The notes beneath the pieces are model-generated. The model was not told where the DNA came from. It saw only the letters and a list, made by a program, of their open reading frames with translations, and ran no database searches. DNA of 64,000 bases, taken from positions 124,001 through 188,000 of the forward strand of contig NZ_BOSH01000004.1 in NCBI RefSeq assembly GCF_018403245.1, written 5' to 3'. Origin of the DNA: Paenibacillus sp. J2TS4 (GTDB lineage: Bacteria > Bacillota > Bacilli > Paenibacillales > NBRC-103111). The position numbers and the translations under genes were made by a program. Numbering within the stretch: the stretch's first letter is position 1; every line of letters starts with the position of its first letter. Of this stretch, positions 50,147 through 60,969 are shown in pieces.

Positions 50147-50767
50147 ATGAGAAAAAGGCGGTGCGGCACCATAGAACGCATACCTAAACGGCTTCGCCAG
50201 CAGCAGCTGATGAAGGTGATTGAAGACAATCCCTTTGTCACGGACGAGGAATTGACCAAACGGTTTCGGGTCAGCATCCAGACGATCCGGCTCGACCGGC
50301 TGGAACTGGGCATCCCTGAGCTCAGGGAACGCATTAAACTGATGGCCGAACAATCGTATGATCAGGTCCGCTCGCTGCCGCTTCACGAAGTGATCGGAGA
50401 TATTATTGATCTGCAGTTAGATAAAAGCGGAATCTCGATTTTTGAAATTAAAGAAGAGCATGTTTTTTCTCGGACCAAAATCGCTCGGGGACATCACATC
50501 TTTGCCCAAGCCAATTCCTTGGCGGTGGCGGTAATTAATGATGCGATCGCCTTGACGGCTTCGGCCGACATCCGTTTTATCCGCTCCGTCATGCTCGACG
50601 AGAAATGTATAGCCAAATGCTATGTCAGATCCGTGACGCGGGGGAAAGCGAAGGTCGAGGTATTTACTTATGTGAATGACGAGCTCGTGTTCCAGGGTAA
50701 TTTCTTAATCTATCATTCGAAAAAAGAGCGCGGAGAAGGAGGCTACCCGAATGCGGATCGCGATTGA
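50147..50767 (+). CDS. fapR: Lipid synthesis repressor FapR
   Basis: Represses fatty acid and phospholipid genes until malonyl-CoA binds. The 206-aa protein has an N-terminal helix-turn-helix (KRLRQQQLMKVIEDNPFVTD, FRVSIQTIRLDRLELGIPELRER) and a hot-dog-fold effector domain (IARGHHIFAQANSLAVAVIN, ASADIRFIRSV). ATG 50147 has GGAG 6 bases upstream. Its end overlaps plsX by 17 bases. A matching operator lies upstream. Confidence 0.95.
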   Translation: MRKRRCGTIERIPKRLRQQQLMKVIEDNPFVTDEELTKRFRVSIQTIRLDRLELGIPELRERIKLMAEQSYDQVRSLPLHEVIGDIIDLQLDKSGISIFEIKEEHVFSRTKIARGHHIFAQANSLAVAVINDAIALTASADIRFIRSVMLDEKCIAKCYVRSVTRGKAKVEVFTYVNDELVFQGNFLIYHSKKERGEGGYPNADRD

Positions 50768-51740
50768 TGCTATGGGCGGGGATCATGCCCCGCACGCTAT
50801 TGCGGAGGGTGCGGTAGCAGCCGCCAGGGAATGGAACGACATGGAACTTATTCTCGTCGGACATTCGGAACAGCTCGGGCCGCTTCTCGGGGACAAGCCG
50901 GCTAACGTAACGATTCATCATGCGGATGACGTCATCCTCGCAGAGGATGAGCCGGTGAAGGCCGTTCGAAGGAAGAAAGCCGCTTCGATGGTCGTAGCTG
51001 GCCGATTGGTGAAGGAAAAGCAGGCCGATGCGATGATTTCTGCCGGCAATACCGGAGCCTTGATGGCCACAGGCTTGCTCGTTGTCGGCCGAATTCGCGG
51101 AATTGAACGTCCGGCGCTGGCACCGATGATCCCTACGATGGACGGAACGGGAGTGCTTGCGTTGGATTTGGGGGCCAATATGGATTCCTCCCCGGACAAT
51201 TTACTCCAGTACGCCATTATGGGGAGTATTTATCGCAGCAAGGTTCACGGCTTGGCCAAGCCGCGGGTCGGCTTGTTGAACGTCGGCACGGAAGAAGCGA
51301 AAGGCAACGAGTTAACCAAGGCGGCTTATCCGCTCTTGGCTGCAGCGCCGATTCATTTTGTCGGCAATGTCGAAGCGCGGGACGTCTTGAATGCAAACTG
51401 TGATGTTCTCGTATGCGATGGATTTGTCGGAAACATTTTGCTTAAATCTTTGGAAGGAGCGGCTGACGCAATTTTTTCCGCTCTGAAGACCGAATTTACC
51501 CGCTCCCTGACAAGCAAGCTGGCGGCGGCCGTACTGAAGCCGGGCTTAAGCCAGTTTAAGAAAAAACTTGACTATACGGAGCATGGGGGAGCGCCGCTCT
51601 TGGGAATTGACGGACTGGTCCTAAAAAGTCACGGCTCTTCCGATGCCAACGCGATTAAAAATGCGGTACGTCAGGCGCGAATCGCTTTGCAGAATGACCT
51701 GGTTCCTTCCATTTCATCTGAAATTAGCAGCGGGAAGTGA
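50751..51740 (+). CDS. plsX: Phosphate acyltransferase PlsX
   Basis: Makes acyl-phosphate from acyl-ACP for PlsY. The 329-aa protein begins MRIAIDAMGGDHAPHAIAEG and contains SAGNTGALMATGLL, LNVGTEEAKGN and HGGAPLLGIDGLVLKSHGSS at conserved positions. AGAAGGAGG lies upstream of its ATG inside the fapR end. FakA with a FakB partner, encoded at 4.9-7.6 kb, yields the same acyl-phosphate from exogenous fatty acids. Confidence 0.97.
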   Translation: MRIAIDAMGGDHAPHAIAEGAVAAAREWNDMELILVGHSEQLGPLLGDKPANVTIHHADDVILAEDEPVKAVRRKKAASMVVAGRLVKEKQADAMISAGNTGALMATGLLVVGRIRGIERPALAPMIPTMDGTGVLALDLGANMDSSPDNLLQYAIMGSIYRSKVHGLAKPRVGLLNVGTEEAKGNELTKAAYPLLAAAPIHFVGNVEARDVLNANCDVLVCDGFVGNILLKSLEGAADAIFSALKTEFTRSLTSKLAAAVLKPGLSQFKKKLDYTEHGGAPLLGIDGLVLKSHGSSDANAIKNAVRQARIALQNDLVPSISSEISSGK

Positions 51741-51749
51741 GTGTATTTG

Positions 51750-52736
51750 ATGAACTTAACACCGGTTGGCATTATTGGAACGGGCAAATACGTTCCTGAA
51801 CGGGTTCTGACCAATAAAGATTTGGAACAGATGGTAGATACGAACGATGAGTGGATTTCCACTCGTACCGGAATTAAGGAAAGACGGATCGCCTCGGAGC
51901 AGGAAGCTTCTTCTGATCTCGCTTTCCGCGCGGCGGAGATTGCTCTGGCCAATGCGGGGATAAGCGCTGACGAACTCGATTTGATTCTGGTCGCTACGAT
52001 TACTCCAGATATGGCCTTCCCTTCAACGGCGTGTATCCTGCAGGAACGGCTTGGGGCGAAGAAGGCCGCCGCTTTTGATTTGTCCGCAGCGTGCTCCGGT
52101 TTTATTTATGGGTTGGCTAATGCTTCCAACTTTATTGCCATGGGAATTTACAAACATGCTCTCGTTATAGGCGCGGAATGCTTGTCCAAAATTACCGATT
52201 ATACAGATCGCAATACTTGCATTCTGTTTGGAGACGGAGCAGGGGCGGTCGTGCTCGGGCCGGTTCCGGAAGGAAGAGGCTTCCGTTCATTCGAACTGGG
52301 TGCTGACGGCTCGGGGGGCGAATTGTTGAAAATCACCGGCGGCGGCTCACGCTGTCCAGCCAGCCCGGCCAGTCTGGAACAAAAGCAGCATTATATTTAT
52401 ATGGCGGGCAAGGAAGTGTTCAAGTTCGCTGTCAAAATTATGGGCTCGGCGGCGGAAGAGGCGCTGCGTAAAGCTGGAATCGACAAGTCCGGGATCGATC
52501 TGTTGATCCCTCACCAAGCGAACATCCGGATCATCCAGGCCGCTCTGAACCGGCTGGAGCTTCCCGAAGATAAATGTATGATTAATTTGCAAAAGTACGG
52601 CAATGTATCAGCGGCTTCGATTCCCATTGCTCTGGCAGAAGCCGTCGAGGAGGGCCGGGTGGAAGAAGGCGATTGTCTCATGCTCGTCGGTTTTGGCGGG
52701 GGCTTGACATGGGGCGCTTCTGTGCTGATCTGGTGA
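51750..52736 (+). CDS. fabH: Beta-ketoacyl-ACP synthase III
   Basis: Starts fatty acid synthesis by condensing acyl-CoA with malonyl-ACP. In the 328-aa protein the Cys-His-Asn triad is visible: SAACSGFIYGLA, LLIPHQANIRII and QKYGNVSAASIPIAL. I favour ATG 51750 (NLTPVGIIGTGKYVPE); GTG 51741 would directly follow the plsX stop. In branched-chain-lipid bacteria FabH prefers branched acyl-CoA, which would link to ilvBN products, but preference cannot be read here. Confidence 0.96.
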   Translation: MNLTPVGIIGTGKYVPERVLTNKDLEQMVDTNDEWISTRTGIKERRIASEQEASSDLAFRAAEIALANAGISADELDLILVATITPDMAFPSTACILQERLGAKKAAAFDLSAACSGFIYGLANASNFIAMGIYKHALVIGAECLSKITDYTDRNTCILFGDGAGAVVLGPVPEGRGFRSFELGADGSGGELLKITGGGSRCPASPASLEQKQHYIYMAGKEVFKFAVKIMGSAAEEALRKAGIDKSGIDLLIPHQANIRIIQAALNRLELPEDKCMINLQKYGNVSAASIPIALAEAVEEGRVEEGDCLMLVGFGGGLTWGASVLIW

Positions 52737-52770
52737 TGGCATCTCTAATTGGACTTATGATTTAACGCTA

Positions 52771-52793
52771 GGTTATAAAAACGGTTTATAACC
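52771..52793. promoter_or_regulatory. Perfect inverted repeat before fabD
   Basis: GGTTATAAA and TTTATAACC are separated by five bases, between fabH and fabD and 22 bases before the fabD ATG. It could be an operator or an mRNA hairpin; it does not match the FapR consensus well. Confidence 0.4.
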
Positions 52794-52814
52794 AACCGTG
52801 AAAGGAGACGACCA

Positions 52815-53747
52815 ATGGGCAAAATAGCTTTTGTTTTTCCGGGTCAAGGCGCACAGTCGGTCGGTATGGGACAGGACGTTTACGAATCCGATCCCGATTC
52901 CCGAAAAGTGTTCGACGAGGCGGACGAGGCTCTCGGGTATAATCAGAAGGAATTGATTTTTCAGGGGCCGGAAGCCGAATTGAAGAAAACATTCCATACG
53001 CAGCCGGCTTTGCTGACGACGAGCATCGCCTATTACGAGGCGCTGCGTAAGTCCGGCCTGACCCCGGACTTCGTGGCCGGACACAGTCTGGGAGAGTACA
53101 GCGCTCTGGTAGTGGCCGGCGTGCTGACTTTTGCCGATGCGGTCCGTACCGTTCGGCTTCGCGGCGAATATATGGAGTCGGCGGTTCCGGGGGGCGAAGG
53201 GGCCATGGCAGCAGTACTAGGGGCCGAGCGCGGAGCCTTGGAAGCCTTGTGTGCCCGGCTTTCCCTTGAAGTTGGCGTAGTCGAGCCGGCCAATGTGAAC
53301 TGTCCCGGACAAATCGTTGTCTCGGGAAGCCGGGAAGGCGTTCAGGCCGTCATCGAGCAAGGAAAAGAAGCGGGAGCCAAGCGGGTTATTCCGCTCGAGG
53401 TTAGCGGCCCGTTTCATTCCTCGCTGATGCAGCCAGCCGCTGTGAAGCTGGCGGATACGCTGCAGAACGTGCAGATGGCCTCGGCGCGGATTCCCGTCGT
53501 AGCCAATGTGACGGCAAGGCCGGTCACAGAGCCGGACGATATCCGCCGCTTGCTCGTAGAGCAGGTTTGCGCTCCCGTTCTGTGGGAAGATAGTGTTAAA
53601 TGGCTAATCGGTCAAGGAGTGGATACGTTCATCGAAATTGGGTCCGGCACCGTACTCGCCGGCCTGGTCAAAAAAATCGACCGATCCGTCCGAGTCCTGT
53701 CCGCCAACAGTAAAGAAGCGGTAGATCAGGTCTTGGCCGGGCTATAG
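52815..53747 (+). CDS. fabD: Malonyl-CoA:ACP transacylase
   Basis: Loads malonyl groups onto ACP. The 310-aa protein has [17 protein letters not shown] at the N-terminus, the nucleophilic Ser in [12 protein letters not shown] (about residue 91), the catalytic His in GPFHSSLM (about 199) and [15 protein letters not shown] near the end. AAAGGAG precedes the ATG. Part of the fapR-plsX-fabHDG run. Confidence 0.97.
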   Translation: MGKIAFVFPGQGAQSVGMGQDVYESDPDSRKVFDEADEALGYNQKELIFQGPEAELKKTFHTQPALLTTSIAYYEALRKSGLTPDFVAGHSLGEYSALVVAGVLTFADAVRTVRLRGEYMESAVPGGEGAMAAVLGAERGALEALCARLSLEVGVVEPANVNCPGQIVVSGSREGVQAVIEQGKEAGAKRVIPLEVSGPFHSSLMQPAAVKLADTLQNVQMASARIPVVANVTARPVTEPDDIRRLLVEQVCAPVLWEDSVKWLIGQGVDTFIEIGSGTVLAGLVKKIDRSVRVLSANSKEAVDQVLAGL

Positions 53748-53893
53748 AACAACCGACAATTAGGGCCATACAGTCTCCCGGCCGTGCGTACCCGGTTCAT
53801 ACCGACGTGCAGGACAGGCTGCTCTGCCGGCCTTCCGGCGAAGAAGGCGGAACCGGGACCGGAACCAATAAAGCTATAAGGAGGGGAAGTAGT

Positions 53894-54634
53894 ATGCTCA
53901 CAGGAAAAATAGCTCTCGTTACCGGAGCTTCCAGAGGAATTGGCCGGGCTATCGCTATTCAGCTGGCTGAGTCCGGGGCGGACGTCGCCGTCAACTATGC
54001 CGGAAGCGAAGGAGCAGCGGCGGAAGTGGTGCAGCAAATTACCGCTCTTGGCCGACGCGCTGTAAAAATCCAGGCCGATGTCAAAAACTCCTTGCAAGTG
54101 GAAGAAATGGTCAAGCAAGTGATTGGTGAATTCGGCCGATTGGATATTCTTGTGAATAATGCGGGAATAACTAGAGATAATCTAATTATGCGCATGAAGG
54201 AAGAAGAGTTTGACGAAGTGATCGCCACGAACCTTAAAGGAGTTTTTAACTGCTTGAAGGCCGTGACGCGGCCGATGATGAAGCAGCGTTCCGGCAGAAT
54301 TATCAATATTTCCTCCGTTGTAGGCGCCCTCGGCAATCCCGGGCAGGTTAATTACTCTGCGGCCAAAGCCGGAGTGATCGGGATGACCAAGTCGGCGGCC
54401 AAGGAGCTGGCTTCACGCGGTATTACAGTGAATGCCATCGCGCCGGGATTTATAGAGACGGATATGACGGATCAACTGCAAGGGGAGACCCGGGATCAGC
54501 TTCTCGGCCAAATTCCGCTTGCCCGGCTCGGGCAGCCGGAGGAAATCGCGAAAGCGGTCCGCTTCCTGGCATCCGACGATGCCGCCTATATGACCGGACA
54601 GACTCTGCATGTTGATGGCGGAATGTACATGTAA
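53894..54634 (+). CDS. fabG: 3-oxoacyl-ACP reductase
   Basis: NADPH-dependent reductase of the elongation cycle. The 246-aa short-chain dehydrogenase shows [19 protein letters not shown] (cofactor motif), NNAGITRDN, catalytic Ser in INISSVVG, and YSAAKAG (Tyr/Lys). ATG 53894 follows AAGGAGGGG. About 145 bases of G/C-rich, non-coding sequence separate it from fabD; I see no hairpin with T-run there. Confidence 0.97.
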   Translation: MLTGKIALVTGASRGIGRAIAIQLAESGADVAVNYAGSEGAAAEVVQQITALGRRAVKIQADVKNSLQVEEMVKQVIGEFGRLDILVNNAGITRDNLIMRMKEEEFDEVIATNLKGVFNCLKAVTRPMMKQRSGRIINISSVVGALGNPGQVNYSAAKAGVIGMTKSAAKELASRGITVNAIAPGFIETDMTDQLQGETRDQLLGQIPLARLGQPEEIAKAVRFLASDDAAYMTGQTLHVDGGMYM

Positions 54635-54659
54635 TGTGAGATAATAGATTCCTTAATTG

Positions 54660-54750
54660 GGATAAGATTCTGCTTCCTGAATCCCGATAAAACCCTTCTT
54701 ATTAAAGCGGTCGTCCATCCTCGAAGGACTCCGATAGGAGTTTATCTCAT
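54660..54750. repeat. Degenerate intergenic repeat, copy C
   Basis: ATTCTGCTTCCTGAAT followed by GCGGTCGTCCATCC and CTCCGATAGGAGTTT resembles copy A (TTCTGCTTCCTGAAT, GCGGCCGTTCATCC, AATAGAAGCTTTTT) in order and spacing. A short related phrase (CTCCGGATAGGAGTTTT) also occurs at 16788-16804. It occupies the fabG-acpP gap. Confidence 0.45.
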
Positions 54751-54894
54751 AGCGTTTGGCAATGGCTGGGAGGGGCAGGAAAGCATGTAGCCTGACCGGT
54801 TAGACGGTAGCGTGTTTATCGCAAAAAGCTTGTTTATGATTGTATGGTAATTTGATGTTAATTCTCGTATAATACCAAAGAGGAGGTGAGCCGG

Positions 54895-55128
54895 ATGTCC
54901 GACGTTTTGGATCGTGTAAAGCGAATTGTCATTGATCGCCTTGGGGTTGAAGAAGCGGAAGTTACCCTGGAAGCATCTTTTAAAGATGATTTAGGCGCTG
55001 ATTCCTTAGATGTAGTGGAATTGGTCATGGAGTTGGAAGACGAGTTCGATATGGAGATTTCCGATGAGGATGCAGAGAAGATTACAACCGTAGGAGAAGT
55101 TGTCGCCTACATAGAATCTCATAAGTAA
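54895..55128 (+). CDS. acpP: Acyl carrier protein
   Basis: Carries acyl intermediates on a phosphopantetheine arm. The 77-aa acidic helical protein has the attachment Ser in [19 protein letters not shown] (about residue 37). I use ATG 54895 with AGGAGGTGAG upstream, rather than the GTG at 54886, which lies in that site. TATAAT at 54868 suggests an extra promoter just before the gene, fitting the high ACP demand. Confidence 0.97.
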   Translation: MSDVLDRVKRIVIDRLGVEEAEVTLEASFKDDLGADSLDVVELVMELEDEFDMEISDEDAEKITTVGEVVAYIESHK

Positions 55129-55229
55129 TAAGCCGGTATAAGTCCCGTTTGGTTATTAACAACGGGACTTATCCTGCCTTACCAAATCAAAGGAATTCAG
55201 CCATAAATGTCAAGTATAGAGGTGAATCC

Positions 55230-56468
55230 ATGGCACAACGGGTGGTTGTTACTGGTTTAGGTATTATGACCTCACTCGGTCATGAGCTCGAAACATTTTG
55301 GGACCAACTGATGGCAGGCAAATCCGGTGTTTCTCTGATCGAAAGCTTTGATGTCAGTGAGTATCCTACTCGCATCGCGGCTTCTATTAAAGATTTCAAA
55401 CCGGAAGATTATATGGATAAAAGGGAAGCGCGCCGGATGGACCGCTTTGTGCAGTTTGCTATGGCGGCAAGCCAGAAGGCTTTACAGGACGCGGACTTAA
55501 ATATAAGGGAACAGACCGATCCGGAGCGGGTCGGGGTTATTGTCGGATCCGGAATTGGCGGACTGATCACTTGGGAAGAGCAGCATAAGATTCTGCTTGA
55601 GAAAGGACCGAAGCGCGTCAGCCCGTTCTTTATTCCGATGATGATCGCGAATATGGCCTCCGGCCAGATTTCGATGGCTACCGGGGCGAAAGGGCCCAAC
55701 ACGACTTCTGTGACGGCCTGCGCGACAGGAAGCCATTCGATCGGGGATTCGTACAAAATCATCCAACGCGGTGATGCGGATGTCATGATTTGCGGCGGAG
55801 CGGAAGCTACCATTTCCCCGACAGGGATGGCCGGGTTCTGTGCTTTGCGCGCCATGTCTACGCGGAACGATGAGCCGGAGAAGGCGAGCCGTCCCTTTGA
55901 TCAGGACCGCGATGGTTTTGTCATGGGAGAGGGTTCGGGAGTTCTCATTCTGGAATCGCTGGAGCACGCGCAGAAGCGTGGGGCCCGAATCTACGCGGAA
56001 GTGATCGGCTATGGAATGAGCGGAGACGCTCACCATATGACTGATCCAGATCCGGATGGAGCTGCCCGCTGTATGAAGAAGGCGCTTCAAGACGCCGGAC
56101 TGCAGCCTGAGGACGTCGATTATATTAACGCTCACGGGACATCGACCCCGGTGGGAGATATATCGGAGACGACGGCGATCAAGAAGGCATTCGGAGACGC
56201 TGCTCGACAATTGGCGATCAGCTCAACGAAATCGATGACCGGTCATTTGCTAGGTGCGGCGGGTGGCGTGGAAGCGGTCATTTGCGGCTTGTCCATCAAG
56301 CACGGCATGCTTCCGCCAACGATCAACCTCGATAACCAGGATCCGGAATGCGACCTCGATTACGTGCCCAATACCCCGAGAAAGGCAGACGTCAAAGTGG
56401 CGATGTCCAACTCGTTCGGGTTCGGAGGTCACAATGCGACGATTATTTTGAGGAAATACGAAGAATAA
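55230..56468 (+). CDS. fabF: 3-oxoacyl-ACP synthase II
   Basis: Condensing enzyme of fatty acid elongation. The 412-aa protein has [13 protein letters not shown], the nucleophile in [14 protein letters not shown] (about Cys163), the His residues in [11 protein letters not shown] and [15 protein letters not shown], and [17 protein letters not shown] 55230 follows AGAGGTG; the longer frame from 55149 lacks support. It is followed closely by rnc. Confidence 0.97.
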   Translation: MAQRVVVTGLGIMTSLGHELETFWDQLMAGKSGVSLIESFDVSEYPTRIAASIKDFKPEDYMDKREARRMDRFVQFAMAASQKALQDADLNIREQTDPERVGVIVGSGIGGLITWEEQHKILLEKGPKRVSPFFIPMMIANMASGQISMATGAKGPNTTSVTACATGSHSIGDSYKIIQRGDADVMICGGAEATISPTGMAGFCALRAMSTRNDEPEKASRPFDQDRDGFVMGEGSGVLILESLEHAQKRGARIYAEVIGYGMSGDAHHMTDPDPDGAARCMKKALQDAGLQPEDVDYINAHGTSTPVGDISETTAIKKAFGDAARQLAISSTKSMTGHLLGAAGGVEAVICGLSIKHGMLPPTINLDNQDPECDLDYVPNTPRKADVKVAMSNSFGFGGHNATIILRKYEE

Positions 56469-56490
56469 TCTTACGAAGCAGGTGTTTTCG

Positions 56491-57189
56491 ATGAATCGGG
56501 ATTTAAAACAGCTCCAGTCCGCTCTAGGCATCTGTTTTCATAAGCCTCACCTGCTGCGGCAAGCTTTTACCCATTCCTCCTATGTGAACGAGAACCGGGT
56601 TGCCGGGAGCAAGGATAACGAACGCTTGGAATTTCTAGGAGATGCGGTGCTGGAGTTAACGGTTTCGGAATACTTGTATGATCTGTTTCCTCATCGGACT
56701 GAGGGGGAGTTGACCAAGCTTAGGGCTTCGATCGTTTGCGAGCCATCCCTGGTCCTGTTTGCCGAACAGCTCGATTTTGGAAGCTACGTGCTGCTCGGCA
56801 AAGGGGAGGAGTTGACGGGGGGAAGAACCCGTCCCGCTCTCTTGGCGGATGTTTTTGAATCATTTGTCGGGGCATTATATCTCGATCAAGGCTTGGAGGA
56901 AGTAAAATCGTTTCTCCACAAGCATATGTTCCCGAAGCTGTCCGGCGAAGGGAAGCCGCAAATTCTGGATTACAAGACACAGCTCCAGGAATATACTCAA
57001 CAGCATAATATGGGGGTCCTGGAATACCGGATCGTCGAGGAACGAGGTCCGGCTCATGAGAAGGAATTTATTGCGGAAGTGCGAATGAGCGACAAGCTGC
57101 TCGGCCAAGGGAGCGGACGTTCCAAGAAAGAGGCGGAACAGCAAGCCGCATCCCAGGCCTTGCATCACCTGGACGTCAAGGCCAGGTGA
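56491..57189 (+). CDS. rnc: Ribonuclease III
   Basis: Cuts double-stranded RNA, including rRNA precursors and toxin mRNAs. The 232-aa protein has the catalytic helix [37 protein letters not shown] with the second set of acidic residues, and a C-terminal dsRNA-binding domain ending [21 protein letters not shown] 56491 with CAGGTG upstream is preferred; GTG 56482 is an alternative. acpP-fabF-rnc-smc-ftsY order is as in most Bacillales. Confidence 0.96.
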   Translation: MNRDLKQLQSALGICFHKPHLLRQAFTHSSYVNENRVAGSKDNERLEFLGDAVLELTVSEYLYDLFPHRTEGELTKLRASIVCEPSLVLFAEQLDFGSYVLLGKGEELTGGRTRPALLADVFESFVGALYLDQGLEEVKSFLHKHMFPKLSGEGKPQILDYKTQLQEYTQQHNMGVLEYRIVEERGPAHEKEFIAEVRMSDKLLGQGSGRSKKEAEQQAASQALHHLDVKAR

Positions 57190-57335
57190 ATGTCCGGGTA
57201 AGTGCCGGCAGGTATCGGATAAGAGCGAACAGGGACGGTTAAGGCCGCCGCCTGCTTCGCTCTTTCTTCGCTTCGTAGCCAGCTTTATTCTTTTCATTGT
57301 CGCAGGTTATGATACAATAGCTTTGAGGTGAGACC

Positions 57336-60300
57336 ATGTTATTGAAGCGGATTGAACTGGCGGGATTCAAATCGTTTGCCGATAAAACAGAACTGGAATT
57401 TGTGCAGGGAATTACCGCCGTTGTAGGACCGAACGGAAGCGGGAAGAGCAACATCTCCGACGGAATCCGCTGGGTCTTGGGAGAACAAAGCGCCCGGTCT
57501 CTTCGCGGGGGCAAGATGGAGGATGTCATCTTTGCCGGGAGTGACGCCCGCAAGGCCGTCAACTACGGCGAAGTCTCGTTGACGCTGGACAATACGGACA
57601 ACGCTCTCGGTCTTGATTTTAGCGAGGTGACCGTTACCCGCAGGGTACATAGAAGCGGGGAAAGTGAATACTTCATTAATAAACAGCCATGCCGCTTGAG
57701 AGATATTACCGAGCTGTTCATGGATACAGGCATTGGGAAGGAAGCCTACTCGATTATCGGCCAAGGACGGATTGAAGAAATATTGAGCACGAAATCCGAG
57801 GACCGCCGAGGTATATTTGAGGAGGCCTCAGGGATTGTCAAATACAAATCCCGGAAAAAGGATGCGGAAAAAAAGCTCGACGAAACCGAACAAAACCTGC
57901 TGCGCATCCATGATCTGGTCTCTGAGCTGGAGGATCAGATCGGACCTTTGGAGGAGCAAGCGGAGAAGGCGAAGCAATACAAACGGCTCAAGGAAGAGCT
58001 GAAGCAGAATGAAATCTCCGTTTATGTGCACCAAATTGACAGCATCCACCGAACCTGGTCGGAGACCCAGCAAAAGCTCGGCGATCTGCAAACTCAGCAA
58101 ATGGAGTTTGCCCGAATCGTCAACCAGCATGACGCCTATCTGGAGAAGCATCGCTGGGAAACGGGAAGGCTGGAGCAGGAATTGGAGCAGCTTCAGGAGC
58201 GGCTGCTGCAAATCAGTGAAGAATTTGAGAAGTGCGAAGGCCATGGAGAAGTGTTGAAGGAGCGCAAAAAGAATACGATCGGCAACCGGGCTCAACTGGA
58301 GCAGACGATTCATATGCAGGCGGAGCGCCTGACTGAGAAGCAGGACGAGCTGAAACAGACGAAGGCCAAGATTGTCGAGGTGTCCCAACAGTTGGAGGAT
58401 TGCCGGGATCGGCTGACAGCGGAGGAGGACCGGTTGCTCGGAATTACCGGCGGCATCAGCAGCGAGGCCGAGGAGCAGCTCAAGGGCGAGCTGTTAGAGG
58501 CGCTTAATCGAATGGCGCAAAGCCGTAACGAAATCCGCTATGCCGAGCAGCAATTGGAAACCGTTCGCCGCCGGGAGGAACGGCTGGAGGGCGAGAAGCA
58601 GAAGTGGACGGAAGAACGAGAGCTGCTTGTGGAGCGGAAGGCAGAGCTGGAGCGGAAGCTCGCTGCGACGGGGGAAGAGCTCGCAGAGATCCGCAGGCAG
58701 TACAGCGCGCAGCTCGACAGCATCCGGACCAAAACCGGCTTGCTGGAGCAGACACAGGCGACGGTCCGTAAATGGGAACAGAAGCTCAACTCCATCGCTT
58801 CCCGGAGAGATACGATGAAAGAGATGCAGAACGATTACGACGGGTTCATGCATGGAGTTAAAGAGGTGCTGAAAGCGACCAAGCGAGCGGATGGCCTGCG
58901 GGGGATTCACGGGGCTGTAGCTGAATTGGTTAAAGTTCCAGCCGAAGTGGAGCTGGCCGTGGAGACGGCGCTTGGCGGAGCGCTTCAGCACGTTGTCGTG
59001 GAGAATGAAGCGAACGGCCGCGAAGCGATCGCCTTTCTTAAATCACGGCAGCTAGGCAGAGCGACGTTCCTGCCGCTCGATGTCATCCGTGGCCGGTCGC
59101 TCAGCGAATCGGACCGCAGATCGGTGCAGAACGCCGAGGGCTTCGTCGGCATTGCGGCAGAGCTGGTCCGCTTTGATCCGAAATATACCCCGATCATGAC
59201 AAGCTTGCTCGGCCACGTTATCATCGCCCAAACGCTGGAGCAGGCCAACCGGATTGCCGCTCGCTGCCAATACCGTTACCGGGTCGTCACGCTGGACGGC
59301 GATATCGTCAATCCCGGTGGCTCGATGACGGGAGGAAGCCAGCATAAGAAAACGACGAGTCTGCTCGGGCGTCAGCGGCAAATTGAAGAGCTGGAGAAGG
59401 AAATCGCGCAATCGCAGTCTCAATTGGCGCTTTTGTCTGACAAGGCCCGGCAGTTAAAGGCGGAGCTGGTTACCGAGAATGAGCAATTGGAAGCTTTGCG
59501 CGAGCAGGGGGAGCTGAAGCGGATAGAAGAGCAGCAGTATGCCGCGGAGCTGACACCTTTGGCCAACGAAGCCAAAAGAATGGAGGAGCACCATACTCTG
59601 TATACGCAGGACAAGCAGGCTTTGGTCGAAGAACTGAATCAGCTGCAAGCCCGCCAGCGGGATGCGGAGGAACTGCTTGGTCAGCTTACGAAGCGGGAAC
59701 AGGAGCTGCAAGGAGCGATCCGGGAAGCGGAAATAGCCCGCAAAGCCAGCGAATCTGCCAAAGAAGAGCTGATGGGGCAATTGACGGAGCTTAAGGTGCA
59801 GGCCGCCTCTCTGGCTCAGGAGAAGCAGTCGCTTGTGGAGCAGTACCAGCGTCTGCAGGGCGATTATAAGCTGTCCGAGAGCGAACAGGAGCAGAACCAG
59901 CGCTTGCATCATCAATTGACGACAGATTTGGGAGAAATTGAGGAGCAAGGCGTCAAGCAGCTGGAGCAGTTGAATGATTTGAAAATTCAGAAGCAGGAGT
60001 GCCTGGAGACGATCGAATTCAAACGGGCGGAACGGGCCGACTGGATTCAGCAGCTGGAGCTCGAGGAAAGCAAAACGAAAGAGCAGAGGACGCAATTGAA
60101 GCAGGTGGAGGAGCAGCTTCATCAAACGGAGGTTCGGGCGAACCGACTCGATGTGGAGCTGGAAAACCTGCTGAAGAAATTGTCCGAAGACTACGAAATC
60201 GGCTATGAGCTGGCCAAAGAGCGTTATCCGCAGCCGGAGGATATCGAAGCAGCCCAGCATACAGTGAGAGACCTGAAGCGGTCTATCTCGGTTCTGGGCG

Positions 60301-60908
60301 AGGTTAATCTCGGGGCGATCGATGAATTCAGCCGAGTGAGCGAACGATATCAGTTTTTGAGCGAGCAGAAGAGCGACCTGATGGAAGCCAAGGCGACGCT
60401 GTATCAAGTGATTAAGGAAATGGACGAGGAGATGTCCCGTCGTTTCCGCACCACGTTTGAAGCGATCCGTGCGCATTTTGTCGTCGTGTTCTCCAAGCTG
60501 TTCGGCGGAGGCCGGGCGGATCTTATTCTGTCAGAGCCGGGTCGGCCGCTGGAAACGGGCATCGAAATCGTCGCGCAGCCCCCGGGCAAGAAGCTGCAAA
60601 ATCTGCAGCTGCTGTCTGGAGGGGAGAGGGCGCTAACCGCTATCGCTTTATTGTTTGCGATCCTGCAGGTGAAGCCGGTTCCGTTCTGTGTCCTGGACGA
60701 GGTGGAAGCGGCGCTTGACGAGGCTAACGTTTCGCGCTTCGCGGAATATTTGCGGGAATTCTCCAACGAAACCCAGTTTATCGTTGTTACCCACCGCAAG
60801 GGAACGATGGAGGAGGCCGATGTTCTGTACGGAGTGACGATGGAGGAAGGCGGCGTCTCCAAGCTTGTGTCGGTTAAGCTGGAGGAAGATGAGGCAGTCT
60901 CTGCCTAG
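57336..60908 (+). CDS. smc: Chromosome segregation ATPase SMC
   Basis: Condensin subunit that folds and separates chromosomes with ScpA and ScpB. The 1190-aa protein has the N-terminal Walker A GPNGSGKSNISDGI, long coiled coils (about residues 170-510 and 670-1010) around a flexible hinge with GAVAELVKVPAEVELAVETALG and DGDIVNPGGSMTGGS, and the C-terminal signature LLSGGERALTAIALLFA plus Walker B FCVLDEVEAALDEANV. ATG 57336 follows TTGAGGTGAGACC. ftsY comes next. Confidence 0.97.
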   Translation: MLLKRIELAGFKSFADKTELEFVQGITAVVGPNGSGKSNISDGIRWVLGEQSARSLRGGKMEDVIFAGSDARKAVNYGEVSLTLDNTDNALGLDFSEVTVTRRVHRSGESEYFINKQPCRLRDITELFMDTGIGKEAYSIIGQGRIEEILSTKSEDRRGIFEEASGIVKYKSRKKDAEKKLDETEQNLLRIHDLVSELEDQIGPLEEQAEKAKQYKRLKEELKQNEISVYVHQIDSIHRTWSETQQKLGDLQTQQMEFARIVNQHDAYLEKHRWETGRLEQELEQLQERLLQISEEFEKCEGHGEVLKERKKNTIGNRAQLEQTIHMQAERLTEKQDELKQTKAKIVEVSQQLEDCRDRLTAEEDRLLGITGGISSEAEEQLKGELLEALNRMAQSRNEIRYAEQQLETVRRREERLEGEKQKWTEERELLVERKAELERKLAATGEELAEIRRQYSAQLDSIRTKTGLLEQTQATVRKWEQKLNSIASRRDTMKEMQNDYDGFMHGVKEVLKATKRADGLRGIHGAVAELVKVPAEVELAVETALGGALQHVVVENEANGREAIAFLKSRQLGRATFLPLDVIRGRSLSESDRRSVQNAEGFVGIAAELVRFDPKYTPIMTSLLGHVIIAQTLEQANRIAARCQYRYRVVTLDGDIVNPGGSMTGGSQHKKTTSLLGRQRQIEELEKEIAQSQSQLALLSDKARQLKAELVTENEQLEALREQGELKRIEEQQYAAELTPLANEAKRMEEHHTLYTQDKQALVEELNQLQARQRDAEELLGQLTKREQELQGAIREAEIARKASESAKEELMGQLTELKVQAASLAQEKQSLVEQYQRLQGDYKLSESEQEQNQRLHHQLTTDLGEIEEQGVKQLEQLNDLKIQKQECLETIEFKRAERADWIQQLELEESKTKEQRTQLKQVEEQLHQTEVRANRLDVELENLLKKLSEDYEIGYELAKERYPQPEDIEAAQHTVRDLKRSISVLGEVNLGAIDEFSRVSERYQFLSEQKSDLMEAKATLYQVIKEMDEEMSRRFRTTFEAIRAHFVVVFSKLFGGGRADLILSEPGRPLETGIEIVAQPPGKKLQNLQLLSGGERALTAIALLFAILQVKPVPFCVLDEVEAALDEANVSRFAEYLREFSNETQFIVVTHRKGTMEEADVLYGVTMEEGGVSKLVSVKLEEDEAVSA

Positions 60909-60969
60909 GCATGGAAGGCTGGCTTCACTTATTGATGTTAAAGGTAAAATGGAAATTGGAGGAAGTCAG

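Noticed and set aside
59454..60476. 340-codon reverse-strand frame inside smc
   Set aside because: Leu/Arg/Gln-rich mirror of a coiled coil; smc is unambiguous on the other strand.
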